64,000 nt of DNA, taken from Paralichthys olivaceus (Eukaryota > Chordata > Actinopteri > Pleuronectiformes > Paralichthyidae). Positions 33,901 to 47,653 of this stretch are shown one piece after another. The stretch spans positions 3,818,001-3,882,000 of the forward strand of contig NC_091095.1 in NCBI RefSeq assembly GCF_024713975.1, written 5' to 3'. The first letter of the stretch is position 1; the number at the start of each line of letters is the position of its first letter. Below the pieces are notes generated by a model, which saw only the letters and a program-made list of their open reading frames with translations, was not told the DNA's origin and did not search any database. Made by a program: the position numbers and the translations under genes.

Positions 33901-36900
33901 ATTAAACACTGATTCCTTTAAGTGACATATTAATTGCTAGAAAAAAGAGACGTCCCACTTTATAGCAGATGCATGTGAATATACAAAATGTTAAGCTGCA
34001 GGGAAAGATCTTTGGGTCTGGAAACATTTCAACGATCCCCTTTATGCAGGTGACTTTGTGTGGAGGGGAAAAAGAGGCGGACCATATTGAGAGAATATTT
34101 AATTTGTTTGTACTGAGATGCAAACAGCTGTTCAGAGAGATCAGCAAGATGCCCTCTGGACCTCAAACACCTACAAAAGGTATCACTGTGTTTCATGTGG
34201 TGAAACATTTGACTCGTACGACGAACAGAGGACGGAGTCTTGGCCCTAACCACTGTCTTCATCGGAAGCCACAAAATAGTGGAGGCTAATTCTGCATCAA
34301 ACAGTTGGGTTCTGAGATTAAACTTTATTGATCTTCCAGTGGAACAAATGCTTTTGAACGTTCATGTTCAAAGGAGACATGTTTCTTGTTGCAGTTGAAT
34401 TTCATCATATGAAAATGCTCGGAACTGCATGAACATGTGTGCACACGTGAAGGGGGGGGGGGGTGCCTTGTATGTGAGTCAGTGTCTTTGTGTGTTCATT
34501 GCATGTTCATGTCATCACACGCCGACAAGCGGCTCTAAGAAAACACGCAGGAAGAATTAAAATAATTGGCGAAATGAGGCGAGTAGAGCAGCGGGAAGTT
34601 TAAAGCCCAGACCGAGACGGATTGTTGGATTGTTTGTCGACTTGTTTGTTGTCCCTCCTGAAATCGTTCCTCACCTGTGAGAACCCCGCTGGGCTCGGTT
34701 GTCATGTCAACCTGGTTCTTCCTGGCGATGTGAAGCATCATGGCTTTGGACCTCCTGTAGTGCTGGGTGGCCAGCAACCAGCGCAATGACTCTGGAAAAA
34801 TCCTGCGGCGAGGGAAAGATTGATGAGAACAGAATGTGTTGTAAAAACAAGGGACAGAGAGCGAGGGGAAGAAAAACAAGAGGAGAAAGAGAGTATTGTT
34901 TGTTAGTCAAAGCAGAGTGCGCTCAGTGTTGTGTAGTGCAGTGTGTACTGTACAAGCTGTCGCCTGGTTCAACGTTACAAGAATCTGCCTCCCCCCATTT
35001 CCCAGCCGCCCCGGCGTGGCTTCCCTCGGAGGGCGGGACTCACCAGACGTAGGGCAGCATCAGAACGAAAGGGCTGATGATGACTATCTGCAGCACCTGC
35101 CAGTCATCCCGACCCGGCCAACTGCGGCACAGAGCGGCCACCCCTGGCATCAGTAGCTGCCCGCCCACCATCAGAAAACTGGCCACCATCGTCATGGAGA
35201 ACCGCCAACCTGGCAAACAGAGCTCGATCCCTAAAGTGAGAGAAGAGACAGAGGAAGATTTAGTTTCACTGAAAATACAGACTGTTGCAGTGTTGGTGAA
35301 CCAGAGGAGACTCGTTTAAATTATTTATGAGCTGTACGTGTGTGGACGTTTCCGTGGATGTGATTACCATCATAAACTAAGCTGCAGCCTAAACGGCCTG
35401 GCAGAGTGTGATGTGTGTGTTTGTTTAATGGTGGAGCCAGTATTGAGTTCCCTCTCTGAATTATTGAGGACTGGTTTTACTGATCCGTCCCTTGAGAACA
35501 AGCACTTTAACACCAGACCTCTTTATAAACTCAGGATGGAGTCAGAGCTTTTCAGAGGCTTCAGCTGCTCGATGAGCGTCAGTGCTGTAACTGTCCCTTA
35601 ATTTCCCCTCCCCCCTCGGCTCCCATTTCCTCCCCTATACTGCCTGTAACATGGTACAATCCAGATGGCTCGGTCCATATGGCAAGGTCTTTTTGAAGGT
35701 GACCATTGTTGGTGGGTGAGGACGAAGGTGGGGGGGCTGGCTAACCTGGCATCATGTACTGTCACTTCTTATTGTAGAGACGAGGAGGACGACGGGGAGG
35801 GAATGGGGGAGTAGGAGGGAGAGAATAAAGTAGGAGGAGAAGAGGTAGAATACAAATTACTCCCCCCCCGCCCATTCATCGGTGGAATCGCAGCAGGAAT
35901 GATAATAAAGCCGAAAGAGGGAGAGAGAGACGCACACGGAGAAAGGTGGAGGGACGGAGAGAATAACAAAGAGATGTGGAGACGGGAAAATAATTCAGTT
36001 AGAAGCAGTGGAGCTGATGAAAAAAGAATTACAAGTATTACAATAAATCCTTTTAATAAAAACATCTTCCCTTCTGCCGAAGACTTTTAGATTTTAGATT
36101 TAATGTCTCTAAAAACTTTCCCCACAGGAACAAAACAGGAAATTCCACTGACCCCTGTCAAAGGTGACGGGGCCCCAACTCTTACCAAATGGCTTTTACT
36201 TGATCGTTTCAGCCATTATTATGTTTCTTTAATCCTTTGTCTTTGCTAGTATTTGTCTTATTTTAAATAATATCATCATTGAGTTTAAATTCTATTGTAT
36301 TATTTTGCTTGTGGCCTTCGATGCCTTGTTTTCATTTAAAGAAGCTATTTGTAATGGCTGTTTTGAAAAGTGCTATTTGAATGAAGTTAACTATTTGGCA
36401 GATCTCTAGCTCAACAGCAGCAGAGAACTACTTTCAGCAAACTGGCTGTAATAAACCCCGTCAGGCACCAAACAGCAGATCAGGGACCAGCGCAGGAAGA
36501 AAGTTGCTGCAGAGTCCGATGTTTGTCTCAGGAGCTCAAAGGTAAGTGACTTCAATTCTTCAGGTGGACACAAACATGACTCCGAATCAATACTAATGTT
36601 ATTCCATGTCTGTTTTGTTAGTGTGAATAAGTAACTGCGTGGGACAACTTAACAAGGTTTCTATACTGAACGCCAATGTTGTGTTCTCTCCTTGTTTCAC
36701 TGCCCCCAAGTGGCCAGAAAAATCAATGAATGCAGCTTTTATCAGAACTATATTCTCACAAATCTTCTGTTTTTAAATGCTGAAGCAAGTGGTAGTATTT
36801 TTCATTCACAGTAATTATCTAACGATTCTTCATATTTTACTAGGTGATGAATATTTGTCTAAGGATTCATTTAGTCCTTCTGACATAAAATCCAATGAAG

Positions 36901-37222
36901 AACATCAGAAAATAGTTGTGGTAAAAAGTAGTGTAATGATATTGTAATAGTGATGAATTGTACTTCAGTGTCATTTCAGGACTGTGTGCATGTGGGGCCG
37001 TTGTTAGGTTCTTTCCATCTCGTCTGTGAGCCGACAAACAACTCAGCGCCGTGTCTCTGTGGTGCTCGTGTCCACAGCGGTCGATGAGAATGGATCAGAC
37101 AGAGCCACACACACACTAACTGAAGAAATTAACTGTACCTTTGCAAAGGAAAAACCAAGACAACCAAAAAACACTCCCCAACTCTCCGAGGGAGTTAAGT
37201 GTCTGATCCCGCTGATTCTGCT

Positions 37223-37253
<31 letters not shown>

Positions 37254-38307
37254 TGGTAAAGAGCTTTTGTTCCAGCTGAGCAGAGAATGATTCTCCTTGT
37301 GCTGATTATCTCACTGTTCCCCCTGTGGGCTGATCCTCCCTCACCACCACCACCACCACCCCCGCCTTGGCCACTCTTCCCTCTCGCTCATCTGGGCTGA
37401 AGTGGCTCTCTCACCCTCTTCGAAGCCCCCATCCCCCACCTCCACTCCTCACCCCCTCCCTCTCACTCCTCTCCTAAGCAGCTTCTCCTCCGTCTTTTAC
37501 ATCTGCAAGGGAAGAGTTGCAGCAGCTTTGCAAAACAAAAACTATAATGGAATAAAAGGAGCGTAAAGACAAAGGGGAGGCAACAAAAAGCCGCTGACCA
37601 AATGGTCAAAGGATCTCCAGTGATAAATGGCTGACAGCAACACACACACACTTTCAGTTGTCTGCTGCTCCCGTGCTAACCTTGCCTGCGGCATGACAAC
37701 AGTGGGGAGAGAGAATTGGTGACATGAAGAGAATGGCACTTTAGTTCCAAGTTTGAAGAGAGGGAGAAATGTAGTATTGACTTTATTGGTCAATTAATTA
37801 CATCAACCGTCAAACAGATAATGACAACAAAGCCACTAAAGCTGCTTTCAGTCGTAAACCGAAGTCCACACATGTTCCTGAAATTTTCTCGATGGGGCTG
37901 ATGTGAGAAGGCAAATGTCAGAGTCTGTTGCTACGAAGGTTTTTTTCAGAACGTTTCCTACCAGCCCCCTGGTACAATGTCTGAGCGAGGCCATGTGAGA
38001 ATACAGCAGGGCCCGAAGCCACTGTCGATGTGCTGTAAACAAAATCACGTGATTTCTGCAGCAGAATTTCGACATCGTGTCTCCACCCCTCACCTTAACA
38101 TCCACACAGACACATTTCTGTTGTCATGAGTCTGACCCGGACAATCTCCTGCTGCCTCTTTGTTTAGAAATGAAAATGAGATTTTGTTGCAGCCTTTGGT
38201 GAATGACTTCATAGGAAGGGAAGGATTGGAAACAGATAAAAGCCTCCACAAGGGCACAGCGCGACAGTTTCCCCCGCTGAGTCAGCAGTAGTCGTTCCCA
38301 CAGCTCA

Positions 38308-38379
<72 letters not shown>

Positions 38380-38640
38380 GTGTATCGCCTGTCTCTGTCA
38401 TAACCTAAAAATCTCAGAGGAGCAGAGAGGACAGGAAGAAGCAATGATATTGACCCCTTGTTCTCACAAGTGTAAAAGTAAGCTCTCCCTTGTGCCTTCA
38501 TGCAAACTGAGCTAATTCACTGAACAATTTATCCTTCAAATTCTAAATGTTCTCCCTCTGCAGGGCTGAAAAGTGGCGCAGCTGCTGTTCGTCAGCTCCA
38601 ATTCACAGCTTGTACAAATGTTTCTGACTGCTGACCAAGA

Positions 38641-38679
<39 letters not shown>

Positions 38680-41600
38680 TTCCAACAGTGATAGTGAATC
38701 TCACAGTGGGTGAGCTCTTCACCAAGTATTAAATGTAAGTATGTATCTCAAGGTGTAGCAATATTTTCATGAATACAATATATTCAATATTTTCCAGAAG
38801 AGCTTGGACATCCATGATGTCAAGATGGGATTAAAAACTGTCTTCGGCGCTAAAATGGAAAACGGATGAACAGGAGGAAAAGTCCATTCCAACAATTCCC
38901 AGGGGACGACCCAGAGGTAGATGCCAAATTACAAACAAATAAACCCATGCACAGAACTGGTGCACCTACCCAAATACACACACACGCACACACATTAACA
39001 CATTAACAGAGCAAACTGAAGCTGGAGTGGAGTTTATTATGGGCTGCGTGTTGCAGCGAGATAACCAGCAGATGAGAGATTTTAAATGAGCAAGTGAGGA
39101 TGTGATTGCTGGTGGTGTTACAATGGTACAGAGAGAGAGAAAGAGGGAGGGAGGGAGAGAGGGAGCAGGATTGGATGAATGGAGGAGAGGAGAGGAGAGA
39201 AAATGAAAATGGTCAGAGAGCTGCTGGATTTAAAAATAGAAATTCAGCTCTGCGTTTGCAGTGACAGAGGCTGAAATGAGGGGAACAGGCAGAGAGAGGA
39301 TTTCTGGAGGGAGATGGAGGAAAAAATACAGATGGAACAGTGCAACCACAGCAAATACACATGCACACGTACTGTACAACCATCCATCATGAACAATATG
39401 TGCACGCTACACGTTTTCTTCCTGCTGCAGCCATTGAGCACACGGCTGTTTGACAAACTCCGCAGTAATGTGCCTCCGTTGTTTTTACACATTACAGTGC
39501 AGTGAAATGTTTTCTATTATTGGCTCTGTGCCTCCACCTGTTTAATTTCAGATGAAACTGTGACTCTGGTGTTAAATTGCTGCTTTTCAGCTGTAAATTA
39601 AAATATAATAGGTTTAAACCTCTGGTCTCTTTTACACTCAGCAACAAGAGTCGAATCAACCAATGAGTGTGTTTATGATCGGAAGAGGAAGGTTAATCAC
39701 ATGACCTGATGATAATTTGTTTTGCCGGCTGAACAGCAACCTGAACGAAGTGAATCCGGCTAAAGTACAGGCCTGGAAAACAAATGTATAATCTCAAAGA
39801 ATTTGAAACCAGATACGGGAATATTCCAGTTTCAATATCAGAATATTGGTGTGCATGTAAACACGTCTGCTGTGCGAACCCCCCTAGAGTGGATGTGAAC
39901 TTAAAAACTGAAGGTCAGCACTTCAACCGCATCATTATTCTTTGATTTCAGATCCAAAGCACTGGAGCACTGCGCCAACACAACAAAACAAAGCGTCACT
40001 GCCAAAATACTGAGCGTCCGTGCTGTCTCTGTCCTGCAGCATGGAGACCAGACACTGTTGTACCTCTCTTGGCAAAACACGTATTGAAAAAATTCACACC
40101 CAGTGTCTGCTCTCCATCTGTTATAGTGGAATATTGAAGTCTCATTGCTCCGCAGCTCAAGTGTCAGTTCATCATGTATTCAGACTTCTAGGATGTTTAT
40201 TGGAAGCTTCCAATATCCTCATGATATTTTACTGTTAATGGGACGACGGCGTCTGTTCTCCGCTGTCGGTCATAGTGTGAGTCGTCCTGCAGCAGCACCG
40301 TTCCTCCCACTGAACTGCATCCACACCTCACACAACCGACTCACACCTCATGCAGACACCTACTGTTCTCTCACACAAACACACACACACACAGTTACTC
40401 ATCCCATCATTGTCAGCACTGACAAAAGAAATATATATGGCTCCCATTAGAAGTATTTGTTTTGGGCAAATTGGCCGTAATAACAGAGGGACATGATCAA
40501 AGTGAGAGAGTGTGTGACAACGATGAGAGAACAGACCCAGATGGAGAGGAGGAAATATAATCATGTGAGGAACGTAAAAAGATAACAAACAAAAAAAAAC
40601 AGGTTTCAGGCAAAATTGGAGAAAACAAAACCTGATAAATCTCAATTGAGATTTAAATGTATTTATGTCATGTTGAATTTTTTTAAATTACTAAGCAAAT
40701 CAGATTGTCTTACACGTTATGCTGTATCGGACATGATGAAACAGACAAGGACTAAAATATTCTCACTATTCTAGAATCTAGAACATCAGCATATAAACAT
40801 AACTGTGGAATCTTAGCTGTGTTAAGAACTTCCCATTGTCTCCTGCAGCTATCTTTGTTTCTGTGATGGTAACCGACGTCAGTAAGACATTTTGCGATTA
40901 GCTGTAATGTTTTATTCTTTGTAACGACGCCGGTGATCAATGAAATTCGTTTTATTCTCATCTTATTGTCTTCGTCGTCCTTAAAACAAGACTTTGAGAA
41001 TGTTCCTCAAACATCACAGATTAAAGTCAGCTCTCACGAGTGTCCTGGCAGACGGCTCGGAGGCATGGGCTTACATTTAGTTAGTTTTTAGAAGCGGTTC
41101 GATAGAGACTTATCTGGGACCCCCCGCTGAGAGAGGACAAAACCCGCCCCATCACCAGAGCTCAGAGTCGGCCCCGGCTTCCAGCAAAATGTATGACTAA
41201 TCCCTGACTGGCATAAAAGAGAGAAGAGGCCTGGACAGGGTGAGGAGGAGGGGGGGTCGAGCAGGGGAAGGAATGCTTGTGGGGGGTGACACCAATTTAC
41301 AAACCTTAAGATTGAGAGCTTTAGTTTTTCTCTGTAATCACAGTATCCACTGACTAAAGTCCAAATATCACAGCCAGGATATTTAATGAGTTAAACAACA
41401 ATTAGCTCAGTATTCACAACTACAACTTATTTTAACTATTTTATTGGTGTTCTGTTTTTCAGAATACCTTAATATGAGAACAGCTTTATTGGCATTTGGT
41501 AGTTTTAAATACTCTATATGTGACCATATATATAAATTGGGTTTTGTCCCATTTCCCCACATCTGGAATATCTTCCTCTCCATCCCGCTGATTACATTTA

Positions 41601-44600
41601 ATAAACACAAAAGAGAAAAAGTCAAGGGAAATACAGGAGCGTAGAAGCAGAAAGAGAAAAGCTGACGAGGAGATGACATCGTGTACTTACTGAGCACGTA
41701 GAGGGAGAGAGCGAGGCCCGCCAAGCAGAAACCCTCAAAGAAGCGCAAGGTGCTGAACATGGTGACGTTCACAGAGAAGGCAACACTCAGACCAAACACC
41801 AGCATGAAAAGCACCGAGAGGATCAACACCGGGTGTCGACCAAACCTTAGAGACAGAGGCACAGATGGAGAGAGAGAAAGAAAGACGTAGAGAAGTGTTT
41901 AGAAACTGTCACAGACTGAAAGAAGAAGCTTTTGATGTGCAGTCGAGTGAAAGGGATCATTCCTCTCATTGTTTCCTTCAGACTGTGCCCACTTCCTGGT
42001 TTATGGGGGGGGGGGTCAGTAGACCAGTGGGTCAGGTCAGAGCTGAGGCGTCACTGCCCTGCACATTTCTTTACATAGTTTCCATGGTTACTTATCTCAA
42101 ACACAATGTGGGGACTATTTTTCCCACGATGCAGCTCAGGTGGCTCACACGCTCCACAATGAATTCAAGGAACAGCAGCGAGGGTTAAAGAGTCAATTCA
42201 CCAAATGACAAAAGATAATTTATCACTTTGCCCTGCAGATAGTTTCAGTCTTAATTCACTTTAAACTGAGATTTTTGACGGATGAATGATATTTTTCTTT
42301 AGTTTAAATAATTTGAAAATAATCCTCTGTTTACTTTTGAAAACCCACAGGCTGAAAAAATTCTGAATAAACTGTCTGTAATAAAACCAAAGACAGTAAC
42401 AGCGACCATTGTTTATTAAATGGAGGGACAGGGACATTTCTTCATTTAAATTTTAGCCATGAGGCTCCGTGGACGTCAACATTGTCCTGTAGGGTCAGTG
42501 GATTAAATACTTATGTCAGATATTCATAGGGTGAATCCTAACGGCTCCTCTGTCCATATCCTGACATTTAAACTGTTCAAAGCTCCGACATCTTATGAAA
42601 TACTTCTGATATTTGAGTAATAACTTTATCGTTTGCTCTTTCTTTTCTCTTCCAGATGTGATTGAGTGTCCTGTATGTTTTCAGCCTGTCGGATCTTCTG
42701 ACTGCTTGTGTTTCTCTGCAAGATCTCTGCAACGGATTCAGTGAGTACATGACGCTGGAATAACAAATAGTAAAAATGTTGGATTCGTAGGCTGCAAGTC
42801 GTATAAATCCGCATAACTTTGCCTCAAACTTGTCTTTTAAAACAGATCATTTTGACCAAAAGTTAAGAAAAGAATTATCTTCCATTCAGAGTGGAGGGTT
42901 TTTAATTTCTTCATGCTCGTCTTTGCCAAAAGATAACGGGAAAATGTCCCGACTCTGCCAGACTGAAGATGAAATATTAGTTTCATTATACTCTGCGTGG
43001 TTTGTCTGTTTCTGGTTCAGTCTACGCGTTAAACTAAGCTGTGTATTTCCATTGCAAGTTTAAAAGGTCTTTAAAGTTTTAAAGTTAAGTAGTTTATAGC
43101 TGTAAACACCCTGATTAAATAGGACGGCACTTTACTTAATGTCTATGGTTATACTGTGGATCATTTATTAGCTTTTTATTTGTAAAAGTAGCTTCGGGCT
43201 TTCATTCTTTGATTCTCATCCATTCCGGTAATACACTGGCCCCTGTTTGTTTCAAGTATGAGTTGGAAAGTTGGACAGTTCTTCCATGTTGCCCCTTTAA
43301 GGATGAGACATTAAAACACTTAAGAGAGACACCAAACAGAAACGAAGGAGGCAGCGTACCAGTCAGCCATGACACCCATCACTAGATAGCCAAATATGGA
43401 GCCCACCAGCAGAGAGAACTTGGCGATGTGCACCTTCCAGGCCGAGTCACAAACCAGGTTCCACTGAAACAGAGAAAAAGACAGAAGAACATCAGTCAAC
43501 TTTACAACTTAACAAGGAGAAATAACAGCAACATTAGAAGGGAAGTGAAAAATGAAGCCGTCGGATTTTTATCTGATATCTTGTCATCTGTCCAACTCGT
43601 TCAGCTCTGTGACTCACTGTGTTTATAATTCATGAAGGCTGAAGAGTGCAAACACGCTGCTGACACTTTTGAAATATTCAAATGTCCATGTTGAAACACA
43701 CGCATGTGCATGTGTCAGAGAGAGAGAGAGAGAGCCTGCACGTGTGTGTGCCTACAATATGAGAAATCGATAGTTTTCCACTTTTTCCGTGAAGGTCATG
43801 GGTCACCACGCACACACACACACACACACAAACACGCACACACACACACAGCTGCAGCTCTCAGCATCTGAAGCCAAGGACACGTGGAAGCACAATTTGT
43901 ACAATGTTTGTTTGTGAACCTGAAGTAAGCAGAGCGACTCAGCCGAGCGTGAAAATAGCGTTGGTGTTTTAAAATGATTTACAGAGCTCCCCGCTGAGAG
44001 AGGGGGGGGCTATTAGCACCAGTGTTAACTTAACGAACATGACACAAGTACAGAGCTGGGGGAACATTTTAAATCATTTTGTAATCCTATCATGATACTG
44101 TGTTCATGCCATGTTATTGTCTTTGCTCTCATTAGATTCTCTGCGAATTCCAATTGAAGACGAGCAGAAAATAAACGTGTTTTTCTGCATCTTCACTGCT
44201 GGACCCTGAGTTTAATGAACAGTTCACATCGATGGACGATCTGATTCTGCTGTGATCCAGAGGTGGATTTGTAGCTGCACCACTGGATGTAGGTCAATGT
44301 GACAAACTCACAATGTCTTCATCAAAGTTTTTGTCATTTACCTTCCTTCAGTCAGCCACTGAGTCAGATTTCAGCATCACCACGTTTAATTTCACGTTAA
44401 AATCAGATGTTTCGACGTGAGTCGCCCGTCGGCAGACGTGAGACATCAGCATCAACCTCAGGAGGGAGAGGGGTCTTTGATCCCCTTTGATATTGAGTGA
44501 TTTCTGCATCACATGTGGTGATGTATAAATAAATAAGTAGACTTATATGTATAATATATATTAATATCGTGGTAGTGTTGTATCTACCAGTCCTGACACA

Positions 44601-44902
44601 CACTGTAACTACAGTATTGTATAACTCCAGTTATCAGCCGCTGCCTTCTCTGAGCTCCACACACACACACACACACACTTGTCTCTCTACAGTTGTGAGG
44701 ACACTCATTGTACAAATACACACTTCTACTTCTATCCTGTTCACATACTGTGTTCACTATAACATTATTAATTATTCTTACTCTACAACCCTAAAACAAA
44801 TCTTAATCTTCAATCTGCCCTTCGAAGGTATAAGAGTCCTGGACAAAATGTCCTCATTGTGTGAGATCCAAGAGTCAAAGGGGTCCTCACAAAGACAGGA
44901 GT

Positions 44903-44974
<72 letters not shown>

Positions 44975-45507
44975 CTTCATATTGAGGTCAGTGGGTGACT
45001 TGTTCGTCAGCTGTGTCGGTGCTGGGGTCAATCTGATGAAGATGATGAAGATGATAAATCAATCTGCTGCTCTCTCGTTACCTTGGTGACCACATTCTGA
45101 CTGAGTCCCGTCTCCAGCTCCAGCCTCCACTCCTTACAGGCGCACATATCGTCCCCCTGTCCCTCCCCATAGCCGTCCCCGGTGCCGTTGCCTCTGGGCA
45201 GCAGCGCCGGTGCTCCCCCGGTGACCGGCGGGGACGCTACGGTCCAGTTGCTCTCGTTGGCGAGGGGCTGCAAACACGTGCCATTGGGTTGCGCCAGAAG
45301 GAAATAATCCGAAAACTGGCTAAAGCCGATGAACAATGCCGGTATCCAGGTCAGGACCACGAGCTGCTTCTGGTGCTTCCCAAAGCCCCCCAGAGACGGC
45401 AGGACCGAGCCGTCGATGTGCGGCAGCAGCCGGGGCACCGGGTGCTCCAGCGGAGTGAAGCCGTTCTCAGGCGGGTGGTCCTGCGCCTCGGGGCGGCCGG
45501 GTGCCAT
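30955..45507 (-). CDS. slc22a23: solute carrier family 22 member 23, complete, 10 coding exons
   Basis: Exons in transcript order are 45507-45082, 43463-43360, 41845-41691, 35230-35044, 34802-34675, 33531-33429, 33212-32986, 32515-32483, 32335-32212 and 31375-30955, total 1908 nt, 635 aa. It is a major-facilitator transporter of the organic-ion SLC22 family. TM1 is about residues 49-67 (LVVLTWIPALFIGFSQFSD), followed by a large extracellular loop with NGT, NES and NWT glycosylation sequons. Later landmarks are WNLVCDSAWKVHIAKFSLLV, STLRFFEGFCLAGLALSLYV, NLWKNIVVLCVNSLTGYGIH, HHCFARSMM, FFCAEITPTVIRGGGLGLVL and APIMELHNQKGYFLHHVIFA, all close to human SLC22A23. Human SLC22A23 is an orphan transporter. 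The start ATG gives MAPGRPEAQD. Introns 2 and 3 are long, and exon 8 is only 33 nt. The last ~40 residues are unlike the human tail. Confidence 0.96.
31466..31793 (+). mobile_element. element A copy 3 (slc22a23 last intron)
   Basis: It starts with AAAGATGGACGACACGTCTC, has GCTAACACGGAGGAGGCTCG and CAGCCAGCCACCAGTGGGCG, then TTTGGCTTCACTTTTGTCAC, in the same order as the copies at 8943 and 29441. The terminal bases are degraded. Confidence 0.6.
32483..32515 (-). CDS. slc22a23: slc22a23 coding exon 8, a 33-nt microexon
   Basis: On the minus strand GGATCCAG is followed by TAATCGGGAAGTACAGCCTC and ends CGACACAG before GTAC. Spliced between the exons at 32986 and 32335 it gives GLLNLIGKYSLRHDTVLRDT, which restores the LIGKYS motif of human SLC22A23. 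Without it the frame still holds but LIGKYS is missing. Eleven codons, phase 1 on both sides. Confidence 0.88.
38308..38377. repeat. (CA)n microsatellite, slc22a23 intron 3
   Basis: About 35 uninterrupted CA units. Confidence 0.95.
38642..38681. repeat. (TA)n microsatellite, slc22a23 intron 3
   Basis: AT dinucleotides with one AAAT interruption, about 40 bases. Confidence 0.9.
41846..43359 (-). other. slc22a23 intron 2
   Basis: About 1.5 kb of AT-rich intron with a G run near 42005. No exon or clear repeat seen. Confidence 0.45.
43464..45081 (-). other. slc22a23 intron 1
   Basis: About 1.6 kb with GA and CA tracts at about 43718-43850, a short CA run near 44660, and a long CA array at 44905-44972. 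No exon seen. Confidence 0.5.
44905..44972. repeat. (CA)n microsatellite, slc22a23 intron 1
   Basis: About 34 uninterrupted CA units, about 110 bases from the exon 1 donor. Confidence 0.95.
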
Positions 45508-46300
45508 CACGGCCCGGCCACAAAGACAGCAGCTGCGCGCAACAGCGGGTGAAGCGGAGCCCCCGCTCTGCTGCCGTGCGCACTGTGCGTTAAGCCCTGT
45601 GACACAAAGAAAAACCCCTCAGCGCAGATAAATCCTCTGCAACACAAGCCCGAGCCAAAAAAAACAAAACACAGGGTGTCCGGTCCGATCACGCGCGCAC
45701 AGGCACCGGATTACCGAGCAGTCGCCCTCATGGCGAGGGGGGCTCGAAGCGACCAGGGGATGTCCGAGTGGAGGAGAGAAGGCTCCCGGAGAGGAGAGGA
45801 GGCATGCTCGTGTGCACGGGCTTCATATTCCATAAGCACAGCTCCTGCAGCGGGATCCATCCATGTGGGGCTGAAGCGGTTCCAGGCCTGCTGGGTGTGT
45901 GGAGGTGGGCTGCGGCGCTACATCCAGAGGGGGATCCACCAAACATCTGCTGGACCTTCATCCACGCGCGCCACAGGTCTCATACCTGTCCGGACCGTGA
46001 CCTCCTGCAGGTGCGCATCGCTCAGCTCCTCGGGTCCATGACAGCCGAGCTCCCGGTCATCACCTGGTCCGTGGAGTGGTCGTGGTGGGGGGACACGCTG
46101 CTCGGTTGGTCGCCGTCTCGTCAATGGGACACGGTGCCAGATCTGGAGGAGGGGAGGAGGTGGGAGGGGGGGGTGCAGACCCCGCCCTCCGTCGGTCGCG
46201 CTATGCGCTGCGATTGGAGAAGCTTCAGGGGACGAGCTGCACCACTGACGAGCATCTGCAGGAAACAAGCGGCTCCTTTGTGCAGCTTCCACCTTCTCCT
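45082..46300 (-). promoter_or_regulatory. slc22a23: CpG-rich first exon and promoter region of slc22a23
   Basis: Exon 1 and the ~800 bases upstream are visibly GC- and CpG-rich compared with the AT-rich DNA on both sides, as expected of a CpG-island promoter. The transcription start was not located. Several long open frames here come from high GC content, and none resembles a known protein. Confidence 0.55.
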
Positions 46301-46560
46301 CCGCTCAGACAGCTCGTTAGAACCATGTCCCGCTCTCCATCCTCAGCACGAGAGCCACAGCTCGAGTCATCGCAGGTGCTTTGTGTCTGTGTGTTTGCTG
46401 AACGTCCCACTGAGGCGGTTTTGCGTCATGGGATTTTTTTTTTTTTACGAACGTCACATAAACAGGCAGAGACAATAGCAGCGTGTCAGGGATGATGTGC
46501 TGCCTGTCAGCCGCGAGGGGGCGTCACACCATCACAGTACACGACCTTGTCATCGATTTG

Positions 46561-46594
<34 letters not shown>

Positions 46595-46689
46595 TATTAT
46601 TTATTACACAACATTGAAGAGAGATGGGTTTTGTTAAAGGTGCAATAAAGTCAGTAAATGGATCAATGAGAACAAATGTTGCAGCTGCT

Positions 46690-46692
<3 letters not shown>

Positions 46693-46762
<70 letters not shown>
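46693..46762. repeat. (TG)n microsatellite
   Basis: About 35 uninterrupted TG units. Confidence 0.95.
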
Positions 46763-46765
<3 letters not shown>

Positions 46766-47584
46766 ACCTTGAGAGATTCCTGTGAGTGACAGATTTTTCC
46801 CTCTGCAGCCAAGATTATGTCATAGTGTGTGTGTGTGTGTGTGTGTGTGATAGCAAACACTTTTATATCTAATGTGTCTAATAGCATGGAGCTGGTGTTC
46901 GGGGCTGACAGTGTAACAGAGAGGTGACAACTTGTGCTCAGCTCTCACTCATCTCTCACCTCTTTCCTCTCCTTCCTCACCCCACCTTCCTCCTCCTCCT
47001 TCTCGGGGCATAAAACGGACGAAGAGGAGGATGGACTGAAGAGGCTCTCTCCCTCTCTCTCTCTCTCTCTCCCTCCCTCTCGCTGTGTGTCATCTGTTAC
47101 AGTTTGCCAACCACACCCATAATATAGCACATACCAGAGCTGTCTCAGACGGTCCTGGGGCCCTAAACAGAATGTGACCCCCCCTACACACGTCAGTAAT
47201 GAAAGAAATAGTCTGAACCATGACCATATTTATAATAATCATTTCATTATGTAATGTTACACACGGTAATGATTTATCGATGTGTAGTTGATACACAAAA
47301 CTGACATTTTAGGAAATATTCTTTCCAGACGATGGATGACAAGTTTATGTGCCGTGTTTAACTTCAAAGGTGATTTATAATTTTACATAAATAGCATCTG
47401 CATTAATAGCGGCTCATGCTAGAGTTATATCGTTGTTATTACCATTTCTCCTTAATAATTTATGTTCAAGCCGAACATAAACGTATATTGATCAAATCAT
47501 AGAGTCAAAGCTCATGTCAAATAATCACCGTGCAGACTCCAACTGCGATTGACTTTAAAAGTGCAAGATGGCGGCGGACGTATC

Positions 47585-47653
47585 CTGGATATTGTGGCTT
47601 CATTTCCCGATGGTGGGAGTGGAGACATGTCAGCCATCTTTGTTTACGGTCTA
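47585..47653 (-). mobile_element. element A, reversed partial copy
   Basis: CTGGATATTGTGGCTTCATT, GGTGGGAGTGGAGACATGTC and AGCCATCTTTGTTTACGGTC are the reverse complement of the left part of the copy at 8943. Only one end is present. Confidence 0.5.

Larger units (their letters stand above)
35231..41690 (-). other. slc22a23 intron 3, 6.5 kb
   Basis: The largest intron of the gene. It holds (CA)n at about 37228-37253 and 38308-38377, an AT dinucleotide run at about 38642-38681, purine-rich low-complexity DNA near 35780-35990 and 39130-39200, and pyrimidine-rich DNA near 37320-37500. Near 39800-39870 the phrase GTGCATGTAAACACG resembles the end of a common fish DNA element. No additional exon was supported. 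Confidence 0.5.

Noticed and set aside
45768-46478. Plus-strand open frame of 236 codons upstream of slc22a23
   Set aside because: It lies in CpG-rich promoter DNA where stops are rare; overlapping frames are equally open and none looks like a known protein.
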